From J095 sp964517605 (lineage in GTDB: Bacteria > Chloroflexota > Anaerolineae > 4572-78 > J111): a DNA stretch of 64,000 nucleotides. This document shows positions 15,923 to 23,449 of the stretch, one piece after another. Positions within the stretch are counted from its first letter, which is position 1, and each line of letters begins with the position of its first letter. Both the position numbers and the translations under genes were made by a program. The notes under the pieces were generated by a model. The model searched no databases. It was not told the DNA's origin and saw only the letters and a program-made list of their open reading frames with translations. Location of the stretch: NCBI GenBank assembly GCA_964517605.1, contig CAZFCE010000001.1, forward strand, positions 124,001-188,000. Reading direction: 5' to 3'.

Positions 15923-15959
15923 GTTTATAAATCTCCTTTATATATAAGTTTTTATAAAC
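15923..15959 (-). promoter_or_regulatory. Inverted repeat enclosing the glnA ribosome-binding site
   Basis: A perfect 9-bp inverted repeat (GTTTATAAA/TTTATAAAC) flanks a 19-base loop that contains the AAGGAG of glnA. Such a stem would display or occlude the ribosome-binding site. A translational switch is inferred; the arms are AT-only apart from one pair, so stability is modest. Confidence 0.5.
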
Positions 15960-16031
15960 AGGTTTTCAATTTTGTTGAAACTTCTGTTGAAACAGGGAGA
16001 ATACCCTGCTAACCAACTTGTAATTTTGGCC

Positions 16032-16076
16032 AAAAAAAAGCCCTCAATCACGAACTTTTTTCGTAACTAAGGGCTT
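16032..16076 (-). terminator. Leader terminator/attenuator upstream of glnA
   Basis: On the minus strand, AAGCCCT and AGGGCTT close a stem. Inside it AGTTACGAA pairs with TTCGTGATT (one G-U) around an AAAAG loop, and eight T residues follow. It sits between the promoter at 16122-16150 and glnA, so it would stop glnA transcripts unless read through. It could also end the upstream ANTAR regulator transcript. Confidence 0.85.
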
Positions 16077-16121
16077 CTCGGCCACTCAAAAGAGTTGATA
16101 TTTAATTAGCTAACAGGGCAT

Positions 16122-16150
16122 ATAATAACAGGCTTTGATTTTTTTGTCAA
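16122..16150 (-). promoter_or_regulatory. Consensus sigma-70 promoter for glnA
   Basis: Minus strand TTGACA (16145-16150), exactly 17 bases, then TATTAT (16122-16127): a near-perfect vegetative promoter just after the stop codon of the ANTAR regulator. Predicted start near 16115, giving a leader of about 195 bases that includes the terminator hairpin. Confidence 0.85.
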
Positions 16151-16189
16151 GACGCAAATTTGGTTTTTGCGGCGGGAATTTTGCGCCCG

Positions 16190-16774
16190 TTAAACCCCCT
16201 GGCCCACGGCAATTACGGCTTCGGCCACCTGCCGCATGGATAACCGTTTGCGCCGGGCGGTCATTTGCAGCCGTTTGTAGGCTTCGGCTTCGGACAGGCC
16301 GGTTGTAACCAAAATTTGTTTGGCGGCGTCTACCAGGCTGCGCGATTCAAGCTGATCGCGCAGGCGGTATATTTCTTGGGCTTTGGCTTGCATTACGCCA
16401 AACTGGGCCACGGCCATTTCAATGGTTGGCCCCAGCTTGTTTTCGTGGATGGGTTTTACCAGGTAGCCCATAACGGCGGCGTTGGCGGCTCGCTCAATCA
16501 GGCTGCGCTCGCTAAAAGCGGTGAGCATAATAATGGGCAGCGGCAGTTCGGCCTGAAGGGTTTCGGCCACGGTCAGGCCATCCATTTCGGGCATTTTTAT
16601 ATCCAGCAGCAGCAAGTTGGGTTTGAGCGATTTGGTTTTTTGCAGGGCGTCTACCCCGTTAACGGCGGTAGCGATAACTTTATGCCCCAAATTAGTTACC
16701 ATTTGGGTTAGCCCCATTCTGATAACGGCTTCGTCATCGGCCACAATTATCCGCAGCGCATCACTTTCGGTCAT
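16190..16774 (-). CDS. Response regulator with ANTAR RNA-binding domain
   Basis: 194 residues. The receiver domain covers residues 1-125: acidic pair in IIVADDEAVIRMG, phospho-acceptor aspartate in LLLLDIKMPEMDG, threonine in IIMLTAF, and lysine in YLVKP. The C-terminal ANTAR domain covers residues 140-192 (RSLVDAAKQILVTTGLSEAE, AYKRLQM, LSMRQVAEAVI). ANTAR proteins such as AmiR, NasR and EutV bind leader-RNA stem-loops and prevent termination, often for nitrogen genes. Here glnA and a leader terminator follow immediately, making glnA the likely target. GAGG five bases upstream supports the start. No cognate histidine kinase is adjacent; the Ser/Thr kinase gene is divergent. Confidence 0.92.
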   Translation of the reverse strand: MTESDALRIIVADDEAVIRMGLTQMVTNLGHKVIATAVNGVDALQKTKSLKPNLLLLDIKMPEMDGLTVAETLQAELPLPIIMLTAFSERSLIERAANAAVMGYLVKPIHENKLGPTIEMAVAQFGVMQAKAQEIYRLRDQLESRSLVDAAKQILVTTGLSEAEAYKRLQMTARRKRLSMRQVAEAVIAVGQGV

Positions 16775-16895
16775 TGTTCCTCGTCGTGGAGTTTTATAAT
16801 TTGCAATCAATGAGTTTAGCACAGCAGGGGGTGGTTTGGCTAATTTTTTAGCCCGATTTACCGGCGGGCGCGGTTGTTCAAAAGGGCCGACCTTA

Positions 16896-16904
16896 TGTTA
16901 TAAT
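16896..16904 (+). promoter_or_regulatory. Extended -10 promoter for the Ser/Thr kinase
   Basis: TGTTATAAT (extended -10) lies about 30 bases upstream of the kinase start codon, with a weak -35 (TTGTTC, 19-base spacing). No clear Shine-Dalgarno precedes the kinase ATG. Confidence 0.6.
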
Positions 16905-16940
16905 ACCCCCAAATTCTTATGAAACCCGTTTTTTGAACGT

Positions 16941-19628
16941 ATGACTCTCCCCGAAGATACAATTCTGCTTAACCGATACCGTATTGATGGCCTGCTGGCG
17001 CACGGCGGCATGGGCGCTGTTTACCGCGCTTTTGACACCAACCTGAACACGCCGGTAGCCATTAAGGAAAATTTTTTTCAAACGCCGCAGCAAATTGCCC
17101 AATTTAAACAAGAGGCGCTGATTTTGGCCCGGCTACGTCACCCGGCGTTGCCACGGGTTAGCCAGCACTTTAGTTTTGAGGGGCAGCAATATCTGGTGAT
17201 GGATTTTGTGGAGGGCGAAAACCTGTGGGAAATCATCCGGCAGCGCGGCCAGCCCCTCACCGAGCCGGAAGCCCTGGATTATCTCATTCAGGTGTGCCAG
17301 GCGGTCAGTTACCTGCACCAGCAACGCCCGCCCATTATTCACCGGGACATTAAGCCGCAGAATATAAAAATTACGCCCGAAGGCAAAGCCGTGCTGGTGG
17401 ATTTTGGCATTGCCAAACAGGTTGAGGCCGAAGCCCAGCGCACCGAAGCCGGCGCGCGCGGCGTTACGCCCGGTTTTTCGCCGCCGGAACAGCACAACGG
17501 CGCGGGCACTACGCCCGCCTCGGATGTGTACGCGCTGGGGGCAACGCTGTACGCCATGCTCACCGGCAAAAAGCCGCCCAGCAGCGTGAGTTTGCTGGCG
17601 GGGGCCATCAAGTTTGAAGCGCCAAACCTGACCAACCCGGCCATTAGCCAGCAAACCGCGCAGGCCATTAGCCACGCCATGCAACTCCAACCGCAGTTGC
17701 GCCCGCCCACCGTGGCCGATTGGCAAAAGCGGCTGGAGGCAATTGCCCGCGTGTTGCCGCCGCCGGGCCAGGCCGAGGCTCAACCGGCGGTTAAAAATGA
17801 TGAAGCCGCCGCCGCGCCGTCCGCCGCAACAACGGCGGCGTTCTGGCTGGTTGACCAGCGCGGTATTGGCCACCCGGTTGGCCCGCAGCCGGTGTCTCTG
17901 GGCCGCCAACCCGAAGCCGACGTGGTGATTGAGGATTTAAACGTGTCTCGTCGCCACGCTCAGGTAATGGTAAAACATGAGCGCTGTTTTGTGTTGGATG
18001 AAAACAGCGCCAACGGCACGTTTTTAAATAATCAACGGTTGGGCGCGGATTGGTACCCCTTTGATCCCGGCGATGTGCTGATTATTGGCCCGGCCCGGTT
18101 TTATTTAACCACCACCCGCCCGGTAAAAGTGGCTCCGCCCAAACCTGCGCCGCCTCCGCCCGCCGCCGATGTAACCGCCGTAAACGTTACCGTTACCGGC
18201 ACCTCGCCCATAAGTTTGCCGGCAGAAACTCCGCCGCCGGCCCGGCCAAAATCCGGGCGGTGGAGCGGCCTGGGGCTAATGTTGCTGGCGGCGTTGGTCA
18301 TAATTGGTGCGGTGGGCGCTGGTATTGCATGGTTCAGGCCGGGTTCGGCGGCGCTGGTGGCTGTGGTTTCGCCCACCCGGATTACGGCGCTGCCCACATT
18401 AACCCGCACGCCCACGGCTACGGCTTTGCCCACGGTGCAGCCGTTGGCTCAGTTTGTCACCACCACTGCCAAAGCCGATGTGCTGGAGGTGGCATCACCC
18501 ACGGCTACGGCATCGCCTGCGCCGGAGGTGATTACCGCTACCGCCACGCTGACCGCCACCGTTAATATTACGCCAACCGTGGTTAGGGTTGTTACGCCGC
18601 GTCCCACGGTAGCGGCGGGGCCAACTGCCAGCCCGTTAAAATCCAACGTGTCGGTGCCGGAGTTGGGGCATCACGAAGTTATTGATGTGGATATTAACCC
18701 CAAAAACCCGGCAGAAGTGTACGCGCTGGTTAAACGGGATGGCATTTACAAGAGCGTTACCGGCGGCGGCGGCCCCTGGGCCAGGGTTGATCTGGATGGC
18801 TCCGGGTTGACGGCGCTGACCATTGACCCCACCACGCCCACCCGATTGTACGCGCCCACCTGGAATGGCGTGCTCAAAACCACCGATGGCGGCAACACCT
18901 GGGAAGCCAAAACCAACGGGCTGGTTTCTAATCAGGTGGTTGATGTAGTTACCGTAAACCCGGCCAACCCCAACCTGCTGTTTGCCGGCATTGGCGAAAC
19001 GCTGGTGGCCTCTACCGACCAGGGCGAAACGTGGAGTTCGCAGGGGTACGGCATAGGCGTGGGCGCGTCGCGCCTGTACCAGATTGTGATTGACCCGTTT
19101 GACCCCAACACCGTGTATGTGGCCGGGTTGGGCGCGGCCATTTACAAATCGCAGGATGGCGGGCGCAATTTTATCCCGCTGCCGTTTAATATGGGCAACG
19201 GCGTGTTTGGCATAGCGGCGCACCCTGGTCGCAAAAGTGTTTATCTGGCGGGCATTAATTCGTTTTCGGCGGGCATCATCAAAACCGAAAACGGCTTTGA
19301 CTTTCACCCGGCGAGCGTGGGGTTAATTTACGGCGGCGCAGATTCGGCTTATTCGGCTATTACGTATGCGCCCGGCAACCCCAATATTGTGTACGCCGGC
19401 AGCGGTTTTGAAAGCGAACCCAACTCAAAAGGCATCTTTAAAAGCAGTGATGGCGGCGAAACCTGGCAGCGCATTAACAACGGCCTGGCAATCAACCCCG
19501 ACACCGGCTTTCCCCATTACGTAAAATCAATTGCGGTCCACCCCACCAACCCCGATATTGTGTTTGCCGCTACCGGCTCCGGGCTGTACCAAAGCAGCGA
19601 TGGCGGAGCCACCTGGCAGTTAAAATAA
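16941..19628 (+). CDS. Receptor-like Ser/Thr protein kinase with FHA domain and Asp-box ectodomain
   Basis: 895 residues. The N-terminal kinase domain (about 10-270) has the glycine loop LLAHGGMGAVYRAF, lysine in PVAIKENFF, catalytic loop IIHRDIKPQNIKI and DFGIAKQ. An FHA phosphothreonine-binding domain follows at about 305-385 (VSLGRQPEADVVIEDLNVSR, then NSANGTFLNNQRLG). A single membrane helix near 445-465 separates a Thr/Pro-rich outer linker from a C-terminal region (about 575-895) with at least five Asp-box motifs (TTDGGNTWE, STDQGETWS, SQDGGRNFI, SSDGGETWQ, SSDGGATWQ), typical of BNR/sortilin-type beta-propellers. It likely senses an external ligand and phosphorylates cytoplasmic targets. 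A terminator follows at once. Confidence 0.93.
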   Translation: MTLPEDTILLNRYRIDGLLAHGGMGAVYRAFDTNLNTPVAIKENFFQTPQQIAQFKQEALILARLRHPALPRVSQHFSFEGQQYLVMDFVEGENLWEIIRQRGQPLTEPEALDYLIQVCQAVSYLHQQRPPIIHRDIKPQNIKITPEGKAVLVDFGIAKQVEAEAQRTEAGARGVTPGFSPPEQHNGAGTTPASDVYALGATLYAMLTGKKPPSSVSLLAGAIKFEAPNLTNPAISQQTAQAISHAMQLQPQLRPPTVADWQKRLEAIARVLPPPGQAEAQPAVKNDEAAAAPSAATTAAFWLVDQRGIGHPVGPQPVSLGRQPEADVVIEDLNVSRRHAQVMVKHERCFVLDENSANGTFLNNQRLGADWYPFDPGDVLIIGPARFYLTTTRPVKVAPPKPAPPPPAADVTAVNVTVTGTSPISLPAETPPPARPKSGRWSGLGLMLLAALVIIGAVGAGIAWFRPGSAALVAVVSPTRITALPTLTRTPTATALPTVQPLAQFVTTTAKADVLEVASPTATASPAPEVITATATLTATVNITPTVVRVVTPRPTVAAGPTASPLKSNVSVPELGHHEVIDVDINPKNPAEVYALVKRDGIYKSVTGGGGPWARVDLDGSGLTALTIDPTTPTRLYAPTWNGVLKTTDGGNTWEAKTNGLVSNQVVDVVTVNPANPNLLFAGIGETLVASTDQGETWSSQGYGIGVGASRLYQIVIDPFDPNTVYVAGLGAAIYKSQDGGRNFIPLPFNMGNGVFGIAAHPGRKSVYLAGINSFSAGIIKTENGFDFHPASVGLIYGGADSAYSAITYAPGNPNIVYAGSGFESEPNSKGIFKSSDGGETWQRINNGLAINPDTGFPHYVKSIAVHPTNPDIVFAATGSGLYQSSDGGATWQLK

Positions 19629-19652
19629 CCCGGCCCAATTTGGGCCGGGTTT
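19627..19652 (+). terminator. Rho-independent terminator after the Ser/Thr kinase
   Basis: AACCCGGCCCAA and TTGGGCCGGGTT form a strong GC stem that starts at the stop codon; the following T tract is short (TTTAAT). Confidence 0.8.
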
Positions 19653-20035
19653 AATCCTTTTCCGGTTAAAACCGATTCCCCATTTCTGCGCCTTGCTCTC
19701 CCCGGCGAGCAGGGCGTTTTGGCCAACTTTTTTCCATCCCCAATCCGAGCGGGCTTGTGCCGCCCGATCCTGGTTTGTTGGCGCAAAGCTTTACGTATCC
19801 TTTATGCAGAGCTACTTCAAAAATGCCGATACCAACATGGGCTTGCCTTAAGGCCGGTTATGATTTTTAAATTCATCGCTCCGGCTATACCGGCAACGCC
19901 GCTAGTTACTCAAACCGGATAATCCTCTCCCCTGGCAGCGGGGATTTTATCAATAAAATACCTTATCAACCCATAAATATGGGGCAAACGTGGATTTGTC
20001 CCGGCCTGGCGGCCTTATTCAGATTGGAGCGTACC
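19653..20035 (+). other. 383-base non-coding stretch upstream of the chemotaxis cluster
   Basis: No supportable gene. It contains GGCGCAAAGCTTTACG (about 19789) followed by AGAGCTAC and TGCCGATACC, which loosely resemble the 3' half of a GEMM-I (c-di-GMP) riboswitch, but the 5' GGCAAACC element was not found. A short CCCC/GGGG stem followed by ATTTTAT lies near 19930. The leader promoter could not be assigned. Confidence 0.35.
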
Positions 20036-20491
20036 GTGGAAAATCAATTTGTAATTTTTAAACTTGCCGACGAATACTACGGCGTTGATATTGCCTCGGT
20101 GGATGGCATTATCAAAACACAATTTATCACCATTGTGCCGCACGCCCCCAATTTTGTGGAAGGAGTTACAAATTTACGGGGCACGGTGCTGCCGGTGGTG
20201 GATATGCGCCGGCGCTTTGGGTTGAGCATGCAAACCGAAAGCAAAGACACCCGCATTATTGTGATTGAACTCGATGGCATGACCGTGGGCATGATTGTAG
20301 ACGCCGTTACCGAAGTTATGCACATTTCGGTAGAGGATGTGGAGCCGCCATCGCCTATGATTGCCACCGTTGATTCCTCGTTTATCACCGGTATTGCCAA
20401 AATTGCCGACCGCCTGATTATTTTGCTGGATTTAGCCAAAGTATTAACCATTCAAGAACAGCATGCGCTCCAGGCTGTATCTGCCGAGTAG
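20036..20491 (+). CDS. cheW: CheW chemotaxis scaffold protein
   Basis: 151 residues forming one CheW domain. It couples chemoreceptors to the CheA kinase at the inner membrane. Motifs: QFVIFKLADEYYGVDIASVD at the N-terminus, VTNLRGTVLPVVDMRRRFG in the middle, and ITGIAKIADRLIILLDLAKV near the end. A GTG start is chosen because GGAG lies six bases upstream and the domain begins immediately after; a longer frame from an upstream ATG would add 19 residues of no likely function. It is first in a long co-directional chemotaxis cluster, followed 25 bases later by a hybrid kinase. Confidence 0.95.
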   Translation: MENQFVIFKLADEYYGVDIASVDGIIKTQFITIVPHAPNFVEGVTNLRGTVLPVVDMRRRFGLSMQTESKDTRIIVIELDGMTVGMIVDAVTEVMHISVEDVEPPSPMIATVDSSFITGIAKIADRLIILLDLAKVLTIQEQHALQAVSAE

Positions 20492-20516
20492 CGGTGACTA
20501 GCAAAGGAAAACTCTC

Positions 20517-22472
20517 TTGGATGCCACTCACCCGCTCATCTTGATTGTTGATGACGATTTGGTGATCCGGTCGTTACTGCGCCGGGTATTGCAAAAAGAA
20601 GGCTACCAGGTTGAACAGGCGGCAGACGGCGTTGAAGCGGTGACTGCCTTTATCCAGTTTCAACCCGACCTGGTTTTGCTTGATGCCATGATGCCTGAGC
20701 TTGACGGCTTTGCAGCCTGCGCCCAAATCAAGGCGCTGCCGCAAGGCAATCAAACGCCAATATTAATGATTACCTCGCTGCAAGATAACGATTCGGTTGA
20801 TCGCGCCTTTAAGGTTGGGGCCACCGATTTTATTCCCAAACCCATTAACTGGGCGGTATTGCGCCATCGCGTGCAGCGCATTATCCGCGCCCGTTACGCC
20901 GAAGAAGCTCTGCGCGAAAGTGAGCGTCGGCTGGATTTGGCCGTAAAAGGGGGTGATTTGGGCCTGTGGGATTGGGGAATAAAAAGTAAAACCATGGTGG
21001 TTAACGACCGCTGGCTTGAAATGTTGGGGTATTCGCCCACCGAGATCACTGTTACCGTTTCAAACTGGTTTGATTTTGTGCATCCCGACGATGTGGAGCC
21101 GGTCCGCACGGCTATTATTAAATTTTTACGCAGCCGCGAAGTTCAATACCAGGCCGAATTTAGAATGCGCGCCAAAGAAGGCGGTTGGCGTTGGATTTTG
21201 GCCCGTGGGCGCGTGGTTGAACGCGACGAAAACAACAAACCGGTGCGCGCCGCCGGCACTCACCTGGATATTACCGAGCGTAAACAGGCCGAACACGCCC
21301 TGCGCGACAGCGAAGAACGCTTTCGGCAGGTGGTGGCCTCCATCAGCGATCACCTTTATTTTACGGAAATGCAGGCCGATGGTGGCTGCATCAACCGTTA
21401 TGTGTCTCCCAATATCGAAAACATAATTGGCTACTCGCCCGAAAAAATCCACGCAAATTGGGATTTTTGGTTAACGCACCTGATTCACCCCGATGACCGT
21501 GAACTGGCCAAAGCGCAGCTGGACATGCTGGCTGACGGTGTAGCCAGCGAAATGGAATACCGCATGTTGCACCGGGATGGCAGCGTGGTTTGGGTGCGCG
21601 ACAGCGCCCAGGTAAAGTGCGATGGCCAATTGCGGCTGATTTACGGGGTGGTGAGCAACGTGACCGAGCGCAAACGCTCCGAAGAAATGCTGCGGGCCTC
21701 GCAAAAACTGGCCGAACTGGGCACGCTGGCCGCCGGGGTAGCCCACGAAATCAACTCGCCGTTGCAGGTGATTACCGGCCTCAGCGAGATTTTACGCAAA
21801 CGGGTTGAAGAAAATCGGTTGGAGCCGGACTATTTTTGCCGCAAACTGGATGTGATTCACCGTAACAGTTGGCGCTGCGCCGAAATTGTGCGCTCGTTAA
21901 AAACTTACGCCTACGCGGCCTCTACCCAGATGGCGCCAAATAACTTAAACGAGATTATTCAGGACACGTTGTTGCTCATTGAGCACCAACTGGTGAGTTG
22001 GGCCAACATTGAGCTTGTGGTTGAGCTTCAACCGGAGTTGCCGCCGCTAAATTGCGACCGCAACCAAATTGCGCAGGTCATCATTAATCTGCTTACCAAT
22101 GCCCGCGATGCCATGCCCGACGGCGGGCAAATTCACCTGCTTACCCGGTACGATTCCAGCCAGGAGCAATTTGTGTTGCAGGTGGCCGATACCGGCCACG
22201 GTATGTCCGAAATTGTGCGCGCCAAAATTTTTGATCCATTTTTTACCACCAAATCGGTTGACCGGGGCACCGGGTTGGGGTTATCCATTATTTCCGGAAT
22301 TATCAAGGCGCACGGCGGCGAAATCCGGGTGCAAAGTGCGCCAAACCAGGGCACTACCTTTATCATTACCTTTCCAAGTGTTGTTACCATGCCGCAACCC
22401 GCCCCGGAAGGTGTTGGCCGGTTTGATGAAACCGGCAGCCCAGTAAACAGTGTGAAAATATACCTACCATAA
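20517..22472 (+). CDS. Hybrid sensor histidine kinase (REC-PAS-PAS-HisKA-HATPase)
   Basis: 651 residues, no membrane helix. An N-terminal receiver (residues 1-125: LILIVDDDLVIRSLL, DLVLLDAMMPELDG, DFIPKP) is followed by two PAS/PAC units (about 140-255 and 265-385, each ending in a TERK motif). The HisKA box is GTLAAGVAHEINSPLQVITG, with the phospho-accepting histidine. The ATPase domain has NLLTNARDAMPDGG, ADTGHGMSE and GTGLGLSI. The start codon is TTG: the nearby ATG is out of frame, and AAAGGA lies eight bases upstream. It probably signals to the two receiver proteins downstream; the input ligand is unknown. Confidence 0.92.
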   Translation: MDATHPLILIVDDDLVIRSLLRRVLQKEGYQVEQAADGVEAVTAFIQFQPDLVLLDAMMPELDGFAACAQIKALPQGNQTPILMITSLQDNDSVDRAFKVGATDFIPKPINWAVLRHRVQRIIRARYAEEALRESERRLDLAVKGGDLGLWDWGIKSKTMVVNDRWLEMLGYSPTEITVTVSNWFDFVHPDDVEPVRTAIIKFLRSREVQYQAEFRMRAKEGGWRWILARGRVVERDENNKPVRAAGTHLDITERKQAEHALRDSEERFRQVVASISDHLYFTEMQADGGCINRYVSPNIENIIGYSPEKIHANWDFWLTHLIHPDDRELAKAQLDMLADGVASEMEYRMLHRDGSVVWVRDSAQVKCDGQLRLIYGVVSNVTERKRSEEMLRASQKLAELGTLAAGVAHEINSPLQVITGLSEILRKRVEENRLEPDYFCRKLDVIHRNSWRCAEIVRSLKTYAYAASTQMAPNNLNEIIQDTLLLIEHQLVSWANIELVVELQPELPPLNCDRNQIAQVIINLLTNARDAMPDGGQIHLLTRYDSSQEQFVLQVADTGHGMSEIVRAKIFDPFFTTKSVDRGTGLGLSIISGIIKAHGGEIRVQSAPNQGTTFIITFPSVVTMPQPAPEGVGRFDETGSPVNSVKIYLP

Positions 22473-22513
22473 AAATTTTTAACAGAGAAATTTTTAACAG
22501 AAGGAGCAAAACA

Positions 22514-22894
22514 ATGACCAGAATTCTTATTGCCGATGACCAGCTTGATTTGCTGGATATGCTGTACGACGAGTTGGTTGAGGCCGGTTTTCAGGTAAAG
22601 GCCGTTGATAATGGCGTTGAAGCCATTATTGCCGCTGCCGAAGAAAATTTTGATCTGTTTTTGCTGGATATGTACATGCCCGGCTTAAACGGCATTCAAA
22701 CCATTAAGGTTTTACGCAAAATCACGCCCAACACACCCATTATCGGGCTAACCGGCTATTTGGGCCGGGGTTACATGGCCGAAGCGGCGGCTTTAGGCGT
22801 TACCTGCCTTAGCAAACCTATCGAACTGGCCGACCTGATGTCGGAAATTCGGGATGCGTTGGCGGCCAAAAGCGCCGGCCTTCTGTACAAATAG
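22514..22894 (+). CDS. Single-domain response regulator (CheY-like)
   Basis: 126-residue receiver with no output domain. Phosphorylation aspartate in FLLDMYMPGLNG, preceded by the acidic pair in ILIADDQLDLLDML; conserved threonine in IIGLTGYLGRG and lysine in CLSKPIE. AGAAGGAG precedes the ATG. It lies 41 bases after the hybrid kinase and before a second receiver, so phosphotransfer from that kinase is the likely input. Confidence 0.9.
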   Translation: MTRILIADDQLDLLDMLYDELVEAGFQVKAVDNGVEAIIAAAEENFDLFLLDMYMPGLNGIQTIKVLRKITPNTPIIGLTGYLGRGYMAEAAALGVTCLSKPIELADLMSEIRDALAAKSAGLLYK

Positions 22895-22916
22895 GCCGGC
22901 AGAACAGGAGATCAAA

Positions 22917-23291
22917 ATGATCAGGATTTTGGTGGTTGACGACGAACCCGACGTGGTTGAGTATCTATCGGATTTGCTTGAAAATGCCGGGTGGCAGCCG
23001 GTGGGCGCGGGCAACGGGGTTGAAGCCGTGCTTAAGGTGCTGGATGGCGCGTGTGATATTGTGCTGATGGATATTAGAATGCCCAAACTGGACGGCATTA
23101 ACGCCCTCAGAATTATTAAACGCATTAACCCGGCGTTACCCGTTATTATGTTTACCGGCCAGGCCGGCCAGGGCGATATGTACGAGTCAACCCGACTGGG
23201 CGCGTTTACCTGCTTAATGAAGCCCGTAACCCAGGAAAAACTGCTTCAAGTTACAGCGCAAGCCATGAGCTATTCTCATTTGCATGCCTGA
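22917..23291 (+). CDS. Single-domain response regulator (CheY-like)
   Basis: 124-residue receiver. Acidic residues in RILVVDDEPDVVEYL, phospho-acceptor in IVLMDIRMPKLDG, threonine in IMFTGQAG and lysine in CLMKPVT. AGGAG six bases upstream fixes the ATG. It follows the preceding receiver by only 22 bases. A 158-base gap with no gene separates it from the first chemoreceptor. Confidence 0.9.
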   Translation: MIRILVVDDEPDVVEYLSDLLENAGWQPVGAGNGVEAVLKVLDGACDIVLMDIRMPKLDGINALRIIKRINPALPVIMFTGQAGQGDMYESTRLGAFTCLMKPVTQEKLLQVTAQAMSYSHLHA

Positions 23292-23449
23292 TTAAGCCTC
23301 AACACCGCAACCACCGCACCCAAAACAACTACAGGCAGGCGGTATTTTGGCCAGGCAAAAGGCAGGGGCAATTGTGTGGCGGGGTATTAGTAAAGACGAT
23401 AAGTTGCACCGGGTAGAGTTATTAAAGTTATTTGCGAGGGAAAATAAAA

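Noticed and set aside
19825..19835. GCCGATAC upstream of cheW as a sigma-28 -10
   Set aside because: No TAAA-type -35 at the required 11-base spacing (GCAGAGCT is there instead).
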